Of a DNA stretch of 64,000 nucleotides, positions 11,429 to 63,040 are shown in pieces. Position numbers and translations under genes: made by a program. The notes beneath the pieces are model-generated. The model had not been told where the DNA came from and searched no databases. It saw only the letters and a program-made list of their open reading frames with translations. The DNA comes from Urophycis tenuis (taxonomy: Eukaryota > Chordata > Actinopteri > Gadiformes > Phycidae): contig JAXIVH010000072.1 of the NCBI GenBank assembly GCA_036785325.1, positions 312,001 to 376,000 of the forward strand, given 5' to 3'. Numbering within the stretch: the stretch's first letter is position 1; every line of letters begins with the position of its first letter.

Positions 11429-11446
11429 ATCCCGGACGAGCCCCCA
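11429..11446 (-). other. primer-binding site complementary to tRNA-Pro
   Basis: Minus strand reads TGGGGGCTCGTCCGGGAT, identical over 18 bases to the tRNA-Pro primer-binding site known from murine gammaretroviruses. It begins 5 nt after the LTR end (...GTAACA), which fits a normal LTR/PBS junction. Confidence 0.85.
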
Positions 11447-11451
11447 CAGTT

Positions 11452-12296
11452 TGTTACGAGTTTCAAACTGCTAATTGAGTAACTGCAGTAACAAAATGAA
11501 TTATTATTTGGGTTCACTACTCTTCACTCTCCTGGATGGGATCCTGGAAAACAGATTTATGATGCAAGTGAGTAAAGTAGTGAACCACAATTTCCTCTCT
11601 GAATCTCTGTCTGAGAGAACTTAACACTTAAAGTGATGGTTTGTAGTAAAATTCACCCTGCAGTCATTTCCACCAATAATCCGGCCAAATACCCCCTCAG
11701 ACGCATTTTTAGCGACGGTCAACATTGGTCAAGCTTAGGGCTATCAGCCGAATGGCTTAGTACTGGAGTGAACGGTACAGTGTGTACATCTCGTAAATTA
11801 CCCCACTAATAATGCATGGAATGTTACCAAACTTCTGCAGTAGTACATATAGGGTCTGTACTCACAAAACGAGGCATTTGAAAGTTTGTAAGTACACCAG
11901 GATTTATTTAAAAGAGCACTTGCCTGATAGCTTCAACTCTCTGCTGCTAACGCTACCGCTGCGTCGACGACACTTCCGTCTTTCCGGAGAAGTTTGTAAA
12001 AGTCCTCTTCAAAACTCACAAGTGTAAGGATTTTTCCTTACACTTGTGAGTTAGTGAATTCAACACTCCACTCCAACACGAGATATACACACTGTACCAT
12101 TCACTCCAGTACTAAGCCATTCGGCTGATAGCCCTAAACTTGATCAATGTTGACCGTCGCTAAAAATGCATCTGAGGGGGTATTTGGCTGGATTATTGGT
12201 GGAAATTACCTCAGGGTGAATTTTACTCATCATTTAACATCACTTTAACATATGAATAATGGATTTACAAGTATCCTCTCATTTAGGTGTATCACA
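11452..12296 (-). repeat. gypsy 5' LTR interrupted by a foldback element
   Basis: On the minus strand the LTR opens with TGTGATACACCT (12296) and closes with CTCGTAACA (11452), i.e. TG...CA ends next to the primer-binding site. Removing the insert and one TTAA copy leaves about 225 bp. No intact partner LTR was found, so the boundaries rest on the PBS, TG/CA ends and the 22-bp match at 5491-5512. Confidence 0.65.
11628..12248. mobile_element. TTAA-flanked foldback element, copy 1
   Basis: Flanked by TTAA at 11628-11631 and 12245-12248. Both ends begin AGTGATG and continue as long inverted repeats of about 190 bp, including the shared landmark TAGCGACGGTCAA. The middle carries a small hairpin (aaggatttttcctt, near 12024-12037). 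No transposase. TTAA duplications are known for piggyBac and Kolobok elements. Copy 2 is at 41325-42537. Confidence 0.85.
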
Positions 12297-12936
12297 CTTT
12301 CATTGGCCAAAGACTATGACTGTCCTTTTTGGGGTAGATTCAGATCACTAGGTAAATGAAATGAAAGAATGCATCTATCCGGGACTTTTTCCTATATCAG
12401 AGCATTTAACTTATTGATTGCTGTCGGGCTGTATAGGAAATTTCAACAAAACAACGTTCAACGTGTGATGGCTGCAGGCATGAAAATGGGTCAGGGGTGA
12501 AAAAGGTGAGAAGGATATGATCCCTCTAGGGGTCCGGGGGCATGCTCCCCCGGAAGAACATTTTGAATATTCCATATTTTAAAGCATCAATTTGATGCAT
12601 TTTGTGCCAACCTGGGGAGAGCTGGAGAAACTTAACTTCAACTATTAGTCAAAAATATTATGGCCTAAGTATTTTGCAAGACATTTCATGCCAGCCTGTC
12701 ACTGGGTCCAACATTTACAGCATATGAGACACAATGTGATAAGGGTAACCTGTAAACCACAATAATCACTACTGAATTACACCTCAGACTCGAAATAAAT
12801 CGAAAATCGAAATAAATGGAAATAGAGGCTGTCTCAGTCAATAAATAGTTTATTTGTGTTTAGTCAGACTAGGTGGAGTTCTGTAGGCCTCAGGCCGTAG
12901 ATGGAAAAAGGGAGGAGAAAGGGGCAAAATAATACA
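12297..12936. other. mostly unassigned, with a hAT fragment
   Basis: Sequence upstream of the gypsy LTR. Around 12520-12620 the motif CTCTAGGGGTCCGGGGGCAT and following AT-rich bases match, in reverse orientation, the right part of the hAT element at 25927-26971 (near 26830-26935). The remainder is not recognised. Confidence 0.5.
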
Positions 12937-13155
12937 GTACGTACGAGGACGCACGCACACAAACAGGCACACACACACACAGTGACTGCCCGTACGAGAA
13001 CGCACGCACGCAAACAGACACACACACACACACACACACCTACACACACAGTGACTGCCCGTACGAGAACGCACGCACGCAAACAGACACACACACACCT
13101 ACACACACAGTGACTGCCCGTACGAGAATGCACGCACGCAAACAGACACACACAC
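12937..13155 (+). repeat. variable 59-69 bp minisatellite with (CA)n
   Basis: About 3.5 copies of a unit with CAGTGACTGCCCGTACGAGA, then CGCACGCACGCAAACAGA and a (CA)n run of varying length. Differences in (CA) length explain the unequal periods. Open frames across it on both strands are artefacts of the repeat. Confidence 0.85.
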
Positions 13156-13588
13156 CAGAGCTAGTGAGCGGAGCGGAGTGCGGGAGTGCGAGCGAGCGAG
13201 GAGTGGATGGAATGTTGCTGGAGCGTGGAGCGGTTTTTTATTCAGACGCCAGAGCGGCCGCTCTGTTCCGCTCCAGTGTCGCTCCGATACCGCTCACACC
13301 ACGAGTCTGAGGCATGCCCAAATCCAAACGTGTCTTCTTGTTGCACTTGTCTATCTTTTAAAATGAATGTTCTATGACAGAAATATATTGCCGTTGCACT
13401 TAATTCTTTAGTATGTACGTTTTCTGTTTAAGTTGGCAATTCGTAGTAGATTATTTCTCCCTTTTTTAAATTGGAGCGAGCGTGGAGCGATTTCAGTGGA
13501 GCGGCATGATTTTTTAAGTGGAGCGGGGAGCGAAAATGAGCGGAGCGGCCGGAATATTGGCACCGCTCAGCTCCGCTCACTAGCTCTG
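13156..13588. mobile_element. GC-rich hAT-type element, copy A
   Basis: Begins CAGAGCTAGTGAGCGGAGCG and ends CCGCTCACTAGCTCTG, giving terminal inverted repeats CAGAGCTAGTGAGC. The interior matches the element at 26010-26490 in opposite orientation, including TCTTCTTGTTGCACTTGTC and ACAGAAATATATTGCC stretches. No transposase frame. The right end merges with a tandem array, so no duplication of the target is visible. Confidence 0.8.
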
Positions 13589-13780
13589 TACGCCCCGCTC
13601 AGCTCCGCTCACTAGCTCTGTACGCACCGCTCAGCTCCGCTCACTAGCTCTTACGCACCGCTCACTAGCTCTGTACGCCCCGCTCAGCTCCGCTCACTAG
13701 CTCTGTACGCACCGCTCAGCTCCGCTCACTAGCTCTTACGCACCGCTCAGCTCCGCTCACTAGCTCTTACGCACCGCTGG
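13557..13780 (+). repeat. tandem array of a 32-bp transposon-end unit
   Basis: The unit TACGCMCCGCTCAGCTCCGC followed by TCACTAGCTCTG repeats about seven times, some copies ending CTCT instead of CTCTG and one shortened to 22 bp. Each unit contains the terminal inverted repeat of the adjoining element (GCTCACTAGCTCTG) plus a TACGC linker. Confidence 0.9.
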
Positions 13781-13887
13781 GTGACGAGTGGAAGACGAAA
13801 CCCAATCACTGCCGCTGAGAGACTCTCTCGATGTCTCAGCGCTAGTGATTGTGTCTCGTCTTCCACTCGTCACCCAACGGTGCGTAC
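13767..13887. repeat. near-perfect palindrome with about 52-bp arms
   Basis: The left arm CGCACCGCTGGGTGACGAGT... (from 13770) pairs with the right arm ending ...ACTCGTCACCCAACGGTGCG (13884) with few mismatches, around a short loop near 13826. The left arm begins with the same TACGCACCGCT that starts units of the 32-bp array. Confidence 0.9.
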
Positions 13888-13907
13888 CGTTACGGGCTCT
13901 GAACCTA

Positions 13908-13938
<31 letters not shown>

Positions 13939-13940
13939 AA
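13908..13940 (+). repeat. poly(C) then poly(A) run
   Basis: About 21 C followed by 12 A. A similar C-run followed by A-rich sequence occurs at 14860-14893. Length may be unreliable in an assembly. Confidence 0.8.
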
Positions 13941-14374
13941 ATTCTCATCGAATCTACACGATTCACGTAGGTCACCTATTTTGGTTTCAAAACGGCAAAT
14001 TTAACTGAAAGGTGAGTGATTTTCATGCCTGTGGCTGCCAACTGAGGTATGCACGCGCACGTTCACTACCATATCCCATAATCCCCAGTGGCAATGTAAA
14101 ACAAAATACACCAAATTGTTGTTAGCTTCAAAAATTATTGAATGATCACTAAAATATGTCAATATTATTTCAAATATGTTTGTGTAATTTGGATGGAGAC
14201 GCTTCCAGGGACACCATGTGTGGTCATCCCTCAAATGGACGTGAAGGGGCGACTCGGCTCAGTTAATGACTTATTGCTGGGTGAAGGTCCTGGGCGGGAA
14301 GATGAAGTTTTTGATGAGGGTGGAGCCCTCCAAAGATCGACGGGCCCCCTGATTGGCCCAAGCCCGTAAGCTGC

Positions 14375-14455
14375 CTACCGATAGCTACACTACTGCTAAA
14401 AGTAAAGTAAGCGACTGGAGTAGCTGCCTACCGAGCTATATTACTGCTAAAGGAA
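14375..14455 (+). repeat. imperfect tandem duplication
   Basis: AGCTGCCTACCGATAGCTAC and AGCTGCCTACCGAGCTATAT, each followed by ACTGCTAAA, repeat at about 50-bp spacing. The rest of 13941-14690 shows no recognised feature. Confidence 0.5.
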
Positions 14456-14700
14456 ACAAACAAATTTCACAATCTCATTTAGTCACCTGTATTTTCTGTC
14501 TATAACCCTATTGCTTCCGAGCCTACTTAAAGATTTCGGTCATTTGCCCGTATAACTTTGCCAAATGTTTCACTTTTACTTTAAGAGGATCACCAATCCC
14601 AATGTATTCTACCCCTACCATGTCTACGGTCTGAAACGCATTCACCAGCAGTCATCAGAATAATTGAAACCACACATGTATTGTGAATCTTTTCAAACAT

Positions 14701-14706
14701 TTTATT
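14701..14706 (-). terminator. celf1: candidate celf1 polyadenylation signal
   Basis: AATAAA on the minus strand, followed 30-40 nt downstream by GT-rich ACATGTGTGGTTT. This hexamer plus GU-rich arrangement fits a vertebrate poly(A) site. Its assignment to celf1 is inferred. Confidence 0.45.
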
Positions 14707-17511
14707 TGTACATAACCAAAACAAACCAACCAACCAATATCCATCACACGTCAGCTCTCAGAAACAACTGCTTGAGTGTGCACTTTAGCTTTACATCCTG
14801 TGGAAAACAGATGGATGCCTTAATAAAAACGAAAACATTCAAGACAAATATTCAACACCCCCCCCCCCCCCCCCCCCGCAAAAAAGAAAAAAAATACTGA
14901 CTGTCTAATATTGCGGCAAAGTCTACATCTCACATCAAACCACAACAATGCAAAACAAAGGTATATCAACAAAAATGTATAATTGAATGCAATGCAGCAA
15001 TGGGTGAAAAAACTACCAGGCAACATTCTGTCAAACATAGTTTTTGGTCATTGTATCAGGTTCTAGACATTTTCAGAAATGCTACTGTTATCTTTATCAT
15101 GACTTTGAAATGGGTCATGTCGAAAATTAAAAATAAAATTAAAAAAAGTAGAATGCATCACCCACACTGTACCAATAAAATTCTTAAATAGCCATACATT
15201 TTCAAAGAACTACACTACAACTACAGCAGAACGACTCAGAAAACAAGTAACAAGTAAATAAAGAAAATGTAAAGTACAAATTAAAATGTATTGAATCCAT
15301 TCTAGCTCACAACTAAAAGACCCAAAGAAATCAAATGCAACCTGATAATTCTTGCATTCTGGAAAAAGGGGGCCTCACAGCAGACGTTCTCCAAGGGGAA
15401 AACAGTCTGGAGTTTGGAGTGCAACAGCAAAATGGTTTTCATCTTACATGTCCGAATTGCATTGCTGTGTGTGTGAGTAAAAGAAAATGAGCATGATGAT
15501 TGTGAGTCACACAAGAGAAACGTCAGCTGAAACAAAACTCTAGGGATCATGGACGCACTAAAAGGTCCGACATGATAAACACAACGCTGAAGTGAAATTA
15601 AATATACATTTTTGAGTGCACATAATACCCAAAGCTTAGCTGTCCCACCAAAACTTTTAGCACTCTGAATATGTTATAAATTGGACACGTAAACACATGG
15701 AATACAGACTACAAATAAACAAATCAACCAACCCCATAGTTGAACAAACAAAAGTGAACTAAAGGTGTAGAAGAAACAGCATGAGGGAGAAAATAATCAA
15801 TGTTGAAAATATTTGGCACCAGTTTATTCAGAATTTCAAAATTCTAGAAGGAAAAACTAGGTCACATTTTGCTTGAGTTTATTTTCAGTGCCAAAGAACA
15901 AAGCATGCATACATAAAATCAGAAAGTGTCCACAAATGACAACCTCCCTCTGCTTTTTGGGTGTACGTGTTGGTAAAACTTTAATTCTCCAGACAAAAAA
16001 GTGCATGAACACGTGCTTGCGATTGTGAGTCAAAAAAGGAAAATAAGAGTGGATTCAAGTTTATTTCATTCCATCGTGTTGCTTGAAGAACTAGAGGATT
16101 GTCACGTCAACTAGTGCCGACATTGTGTTGCAAAACCAAAATAAATGCAATTCCTCTGTCAAACAAAATGGGAATAAATACATATAAAACAAGTTTTTTT
16201 TAACCTGTAAGACATTCTCACGCCCATTCACATCTGGCAAACTGATTGGCTGCTCTCATACATACAAATCAAACCCACAACACATAACTCTGGGAGGATG
16301 TGTAAAGGACTGCTCCAGAACATGGATTTTAATAAATAAAAAAAAAACATGTTTCACTGTCATTTTTTTGTCATTAACAATTACCAAAATCTAGTGGTTA
16401 TTTCATCAAGTCCTACAAAAATAGATAATCTTTTTGCTAGCAATAACTTTCCAAACATAGTCTGATAGCAGTCTTTCAACCCTCCACCCCCCAGCATTGG
16501 AAACCAATGAGGAACATCAAAAAGCAAAAAAAACCCAACACAACACAACACACAACCTCAAGAACACAAGATCAAAGATGAAAGTGGAAGCATCAGAGAA
16601 GCAGTAGAGGACAAGGACTGGACGATGGGACTGTGACCTCACATCGACATGCTAGGGCAAACGATGAACAAACGGGCAGGAAGAGATCTAGAATAAAAAA
16701 CACAAAAGAAAAAACACAAAAGGGAGACAAACTGAGGTTAAACAACAACAACAATGGAACACAGACAGGGGAGAGTGACAGAGAAATAACATAAAAATGA
16801 GAGGCCACCTTTATAAAGGCGAGCAAGGTCTTTGTGGACACTTATAAAGACACACACACACTGTAGACAAATAAACACACAAACTAAACACAGGGGGGCA
16901 AAAGGGCGTAGGGAGACTGATCAGGAAAGTGTGGGTACACAGACACGCAGCTTGTACGTACCTTGTAGTGGCTAGCATTGTGAAATATATCTATGTATAT
17001 ATAAATAGCATTTCTCATCAGACATTCATTCATCATTGGAAAATATTAATTGTATTGTTCAAAAACAAAATGTGTCACTCTTGGTCTACCAGGAATGAAG
17101 ATGGATATGTGAGCTGTGCTTACTCAAACGAGACAGATAATGATCAGTGGTACACCCAGTTGATCAAATACATCAATAAGTCAAAATCATTTTAAGGAAT
17201 GCTCACACAAAGCGAACGTTCTTCGCTGTAAATGTTAACGTCTTGTGTACAATCAAAGGGCCACTTTTTTATGGACTAAATTGGGACAGTTTGTATGCAG
17301 CAATCCAATGTCAACTGTTCTTTGCGTTCAGATTTGTGCTTTTTGTTTTACTATAAATTATGTTATTGATGGAATATACAATTGAGATAACTGTCCAGAA
17401 GCTGCCTTAAGATATGCCCTGACACAGCAAACATAATCAATAGCCACTTCTGTGGAACAAAAAATGTTACTTACAAGATGTCTGAAGGACCTATTAAAGG
17501 ACTACCTATTA

Positions 17512-17757
17512 AGGCTGAGTTATGCTTTGTTTATGCTTCCACGTCGACGCAACGCTAGGGGGTTGCGGACCCTTTACGTCCTTGACGTGCACCTCCCAAA
17601 TCCTAGATGCGCGTCAAGGCGACGCAACCCCAACGCAGCGGCTTTGGCTGTGATTGGTCCACGAACTACATTCGCTGGAGATCGCTTTTCCGGTTTCCAC
17701 TCGTAAACACCGCCACAGTGTAAACACAGCCTTGATAAATGCTTCGACTGATTGGCG

Positions 17758-17803
<46 letters not shown>

Positions 17804-18129
17804 TATACATACACATATATACATATATATATATATACATACACATATACATATACATATATATACATACACATATACATATACATATACATACATACAC
17901 ATATATATATATAACTTTTGCCTTCATTTCTGTAAACTTTTTTTTTAACTCGCTAGTAATCCGTATGTAATGAGCAGAATGGTCATTCTGGTCCCTCTAC
18001 CGGTGTGGCAATGAATTGCATCTCAACACGTAAACCCCACGCAGAACCATCACAGGCTCATGACTGCGTCAGAGCAACTGCCATTGCGTGATCACGACGC
18101 AATCCCTACGTGGAACCATGACTCAGCCT
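17512..18129. mobile_element. PIF-Harbinger-type MITE (618 bp) with TA-rich core
   Basis: Ends are AGGCTGAGTTATGC and ATGACTCAGCCT (inverted repeats with AGGCTGAGT in common), flanked by TTA on both sides (17509-17511 and 18130-18132). A 3-bp TTA/TAA duplication is the PIF-Harbinger signature. Subterminal GACGCAAC and CCACGT motifs recur inverted. The interior holds (TA)n/(CATA)n at about 17763-17912. No transposase. It lies in the presumed celf1 3'UTR. Confidence 0.85.
17763..17912 (+). repeat. (TA)n/(CATA)n microsatellite
   Basis: About 150 bp of alternating TA with CATACA interruptions inside the Harbinger MITE. It produces spurious tyrosine/isoleucine-rich open frames on both strands. 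Confidence 0.95.
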
Positions 18130-18438
18130 TTAGACCAATTAAAAGGTATTAAGTGTAGAATAATTAAATGCTATTTGTCTTTATATATAGTAAACACTGC
18201 TTCTTTCAACATTTTGCACCCAAATACTTTCAATAAGACATTTGTTTAATCTTCAAACACACCCAACTGATTGCCTTTTAGAGTAACCATTGTTTCCATT
18301 AACACTGCTGCTGCTTCAGATTATAATCTATTCTATTGCAGAAGGTCTCTGGTGAATAAGGTGAAGACATCCTTACATTGAAGCAGTGATCAATTAGTTC
18401 CATTATTAAACTCAACTTGGTAGGAAGCTCCCAATCCC

Positions 18439-18916
18439 TTAAAGGGATATGCCATGATATGTGTACATTGATGCCTGTCTTACCCTGATTCAGATGAGTT
18501 GTTTTATTCCAAATGCATCATTGTGCATCCAGAAGAGGCGTTCGCTAGGTAAGCATTTGCTTTCCTTTATCTGCATCCACTGACTTGCAGAGTTAGTTTC
18601 CTAGCTCCTGTTCATGTGAGGGGAACACACTTAATTCTGAACACACTAAATTTCAGCTTTTTTGAAAGAATAAGGTACGGAAAATAGTGCCGAATTAGCT
18701 GTGTGTTTGCATGTTGTTGTGTTGTTATTGGCACTCAAAAAAATTAAAAGTGTACTCCCCTAACATGACCAGGAGCAAGGCTACTGTGGCTTTGCTAGCA
18801 GCTATCAGAGAGCAAATATTAACCCAGTGAACCCCCCTTCTGGATGCACAATAATACATTTGGAATAAACGACAGTCAAAGACCAATTTACAGATATTTC
18901 ACCGTATTCCTTTGAA
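18439..18916. mobile_element. inverted-repeat MITE, Kolobok-like, diverged
   Basis: The left arm starts TTAAAGGGATATGCCATGAT and later reads TTCCAAATGCATCATTGTGC; the right arm, reversed, reads TTCAAAGGAATACGGTGAAA and TTCCAAATGTATTATTGTGC. Arms of about 100 bp are recognisable. The TTAA duplication is degraded on the right (TTGAA). The start resembles the TTAAAGGGATAT end of the element at 42559. Confidence 0.6.
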
Positions 18917-19040
18917 TAATAATTCAAAGGTACACATCCAATGCATGTATGAATATATAGTAATTTCATTTTATAAAAGGGGGAATTATCAAAAGCGCAT
19001 GATGATATTGATATTGTTATTTAGCAGCACAGGTTGTGGA

Positions 19041-19041
<1 letters not shown>

Positions 19042-19112
<71 letters not shown>
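19042..19112 (+). repeat. (CA)n microsatellite
   Basis: About 35 uninterrupted CA units in the presumed celf1 3'UTR; on the transcribed strand this is (TG)n, i.e. a GU-rich RNA stretch. Confidence 0.95.
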
Positions 19113-19114
<2 letters not shown>

Positions 19115-21001
19115 CATTACACAGGACAATAAGAAAACAACACTGGATTGGTTGGATCACGACACATGCCAAGAGTTTAAATAGAGAAGCTGGACTTCAA
19201 ACGAGGATACAAAAAATAAATACACCGCTGAAGATTCCTCTTTCAAAAACAATAATTTCTGTTAAATAATTTAGGCATTAAATAGTTCCCCAACACACAA
19301 GAAGTATAAAACCTCTATAAAAATAGAAAAGGCATTATAGTTTTTCTTGGTAATATACATCAAAACAGTTATTTTGCACTCCATTGCTTAAAAACAAAAG
19401 AAAAATATGTGTTGAGTACCTGAAAGTCAAACAAACTAACGTGTCTCTTCAAAATTAATTTTGACAAGTATGCGATCAAAATCAGAAACAAAGAGTTTGA
19501 AACATACAATGTACTGTAGCCCTCAGTAGTTTAGCCAATAGCCGTGACCAGCTAGCCTGCTCAAGGAATTGTTACCAACTTGCAGGACAATTGTTACAAA
19601 CCAGATGCTTCAGAACACAAACGATGACAAGTAAAATATACTGAAGAAGAAGTCATATATCATAACTTAACTCATAATGTAATTAATGTACAATTGGCAA
19701 TGCATACAGAACAAATTAGTTTGAGATTTCTTAGTTTGAGAGAAATGAACCCATATCATGTTTTGACGTTTGGATGAATTGATGAATTAACTTTATGCTT
19801 GCTCTATTTGCAGCATAGCATTGCAGCATTGGAAAAAGGGCCAAGAGCATAGCTGCTGTGGCGATCTGATGGTTACAGAGTGATGGGCTCACACATCTTT
19901 TGACAGCCCCACAGAATAGAAAATATCACACTTGTGCCTGAACCTGATTTTTACCATTCAGGAATGACGGCAAGCTAAAATATAAGCAGCTCTTAAAAAT
20001 GTAATCTGAAGACAGCACCTGTAAGACGACCGTCCAGTGAAGTACAAATTCTAAATAACGGTTTATTTCAGTCACAACCAGACCAACAAACTTTACTTTG
20101 TAGAATGTCCAGCCAAAGGCAAGCATGATATGTGATGTGATATTCATCTAAGATTATTTTCAAACTGCACATTGCAGCTCAAGATAAGGGCAAAACAAGC
20201 ACAAAACATAACACAAAAAATAACAGAGCAAATACATCCAATCCAAAAATAAATAATTGATTAGACTCTCAAAAATAAATAATTAACTAAATAGGAAAAA
20301 AAAAAGGGATGTAGTGATTCTTTTCTCTTTATAGCATGGTGATAAATGTGCTGTATGTAAGCTTTCAGAGCTTATATTTGAATATAATTTGTTGACATAG
20401 CCATAAGCTAGCTATCACCCGTTAACCACCAGGAATATTGGTTTCGACTGTGCTCGTCTATATGAGCCAATTTAGATTGAATTGAGGGTGGGAGCAGACA
20501 GGAAGGGAGTAGAGAGGGAGTGGACATTGTTTGGGTTGTTTATAACATCTGAATTGTGCTCCCTTCTGCTCTCTCTTCACAACTCTCAAACATACCTCCA
20601 GCAGCTTTAAGAATGGTAAAGGGAAGCTGTGTGGTTGATGTGGTATGGGGTAAGGTGTGCTGAAGAGAGCTTAAGCTCAGTGAGAGACAGCACAGATCAG
20701 GAAGCAGAAAAAAACAGGCATATGGCAACAAATTCAGTACGCAACACATCGATAAACAACGTGTATAAATATATATATATATATTCATATATGTATGTAT
20801 ATTTTAACACAGCAAGCTGCTAGAACATCTTAAAAAATACACTTGCCTTTCCTTCTCATCTAAAAAGAAAAACAAACCCTAAAAACCTCACAACAGATCA
20901 CGAGAATCCAGTTTTTTTGTTTAAGAATGAAAAAAACCAACAAGGACAAAAGCAGTGTGCATCTATGGTCTCTGCCTATTCAGTGCCAGCGCACGCGCGC
21001 A

Positions 21002-21057
21002 TGTGTGTGTGTGTGTGTGGAGAGCGAGAGCGAGAGAGAGAGGGAGAGAGAGAGAGA
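21002..21057 (+). repeat. (TG)n-(GA)n microsatellite
   Basis: TG repeat followed by GAGA repeat, about 85 nt beyond the celf1 stop codon on the transcript. Confidence 0.9.
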
Positions 21058-21140
21058 AAGCAGAAAGCAATGGGTCTTATTCACACTCCACTTACCAGGG
21101 CAGCACCCTTCTCAACCAAGTCCACAGCGCATCAGCACTC

Positions 21141-61675
<40,535 letters not shown>

Positions 61676-62529
61676 CCAGGTCCTTGCACTAACACTACTA
61701 AAGTAAAAAACACAATACAGACACATACACATAGAACAAAACTTCTGATTTACTAGAAACAGACTGACAGAATACCAAACCACTACCAATACCTTTACCC
61801 CACTTGTTTCCATGTTTTTTTGTTTTTTAGGTTTTACTTTTAAATGTGAAGAAATCCAAGAGAAGATGAGGGTCAATGAGACATGAGATGACAATACATC
61901 ACACACCAACATTTAGAACAGATGCACTGGCCAATTTACCTAACCAAGCTGAATAATGCATTAAGTAAAAGTAAGTAAAAAGTGGATCAGGCACTCTAAG
62001 CAGACGATTACCATGAGTTATAGGTATACTATTTCTAAATCTGAAATAATGAGAAAAACCAACCACACCAAAAAACATTTCAATGTTCCACCCTATATAA
62101 CAGTGCTACCTTTTGTGACTGTCTTCTGGCTTAGCAAATGTTAAAGTGAAGAAATATTAATTGACTTTCTGGTTTGCACTGTGCTCAGGGAGGATTGAGG
62201 ATGTGACCACAGGCATCTCTCACAGGGAGGACTCATTAAAGGGATACAAGCATCTTCTCTGCAGCTCCTGCCCCAACAATATACCCTCTGGTTCCATAAT
62301 TTAGAGAAATGCATTCGTGTGTCAGGAAGGTAGAAAGGATAGACATGGCAGAGGGGATTGAATAATTAGCCAAAATACACGTAAAAGAAGGCCCAGTAAT
62401 AGCAACAAAATAAGTGCCACTGGCAGTGCTATAGAAGCTATGGTTAGAAAATTGCTGAGTGCATTAGTAAATATACAGCTTCTGCTAGCCTAGCGCCAAT
62501 ATAGGCGAATACCTGACATTTCCATCGTA

Positions 62530-62770
62530 GCTTAGACTTTAGCATGCAAAGTGTTCGCAAATGTTACTCCCAAGTCGTATACACTGCTTCTCACACCAGC
62601 ATGCTAACATCTAGCAGACGTTACTCCCCATGTATTATAAAGAACGGTCTTACATAGAGCTTCTCACATTAGCATGCTAAGACATAGCTGACCCTTCTCC
62701 CAAGTCTCATAGGGATGGATCTGATGTCTGCTAACAGTTAGCTGACGTTCCTCCAAAGTCTCCAGTGACG
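62530..62770 (+). repeat. diverged tandem repeat upstream of celf1 exon
   Basis: About three copies of a roughly 75-bp unit with GCATGCTAACA or variant, GTTACTCCC and CTTCTCACA motifs (near 62541, 62601 and 62672). Copies are diverged. Confidence 0.55.
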
Positions 62771-62824
62771 CATGTTATTCTTTGACAAAAGACGGAAAAT
62801 TCGTCAGCCTTGGTTACAGCACCC

Positions 62825-62848
62825 CACCACCACCACCACCACCACTAC
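62825..62848 (+). repeat. (CCA)n microsatellite
   Basis: Seven to eight CCA/ACC units upstream of the 5' coding exon. Confidence 0.9.
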
Positions 62849-62995
62849 ATATAGTTACTCGCTTTATGGCCAACATAGTCTGTCAGCTACGATGTTAGAA
62901 AAAGGTTAAAATGGTAAACCCAACCAGTTGTCTAGCAAGGTAGCCACCATAATGCTGCTTCTATCCACTCGAACAACATTAGCTCACCAACTTAC

Positions 62996-63040
62996 CTGTA
63001 CCTTCCTAACGTTAGGGCCGATGTGTTGCTAGCGGAAATA
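62996..63040 (-). other. celf1: candidate celf1 5' untranslated exon
   Basis: Minus strand CCCTAACGTTAGGAAGGTACAG is followed by a strong donor GTAAGTTGG (62995 downwards). No ATG lies in the short exon segment. The 5' limit is unknown. Placing it in celf1 is based on strand and position only. Confidence 0.4.

Larger units (their letters stand above)
5512..12296 (-). mobile_element. degenerate Ty3/gypsy LTR retrotransposon
   Basis: On the minus strand the order is LTR (12296-11452), primer-binding site (11446-11429), gag, zinc knuckle, reverse transcriptase, RNase H and integrase. That domain order (integrase after RNase H) is Ty3/gypsy. A G-rich tract (GGGGAGTG) at 5513-5520 directly precedes TGTGATACACCT at 5512, the same bases that open the 5' LTR, so it is a candidate polypurine tract and 3' LTR start. 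Only about 22 bp of 3' LTR can be matched. Frameshifts and stops occur in every gene, and the protease segment appears deleted. The 5' LTR carries a foldback insertion. Confidence 0.85.
14690..21140 (-). other. celf1: probable long celf1 3'UTR
   Basis: From the stop codon at 21141 to a polyadenylation signal at 14701-14706 there is no coding sequence on the minus strand. The region has few retroposons compared with the introns, and mammalian CELF1 also has a 3'UTR of several kilobases. It includes a Harbinger MITE (17512-18129), an inverted-repeat element (18439-18916) and CA and TG/GA microsatellites. A shorter 3'UTR using another AATAAA cannot be excluded. Confidence 0.5.

Noticed and set aside
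11429..11446. Endogenous retrovirus suggested by the tRNA-Pro primer site
   Set aside because: Domain order and pol sequence are Ty3/gypsy and no envelope gene was found.
17574..17970. Tyr/Ile-rich open frames
   Set aside because: Caused by the (TA)n/(CATA)n tract.
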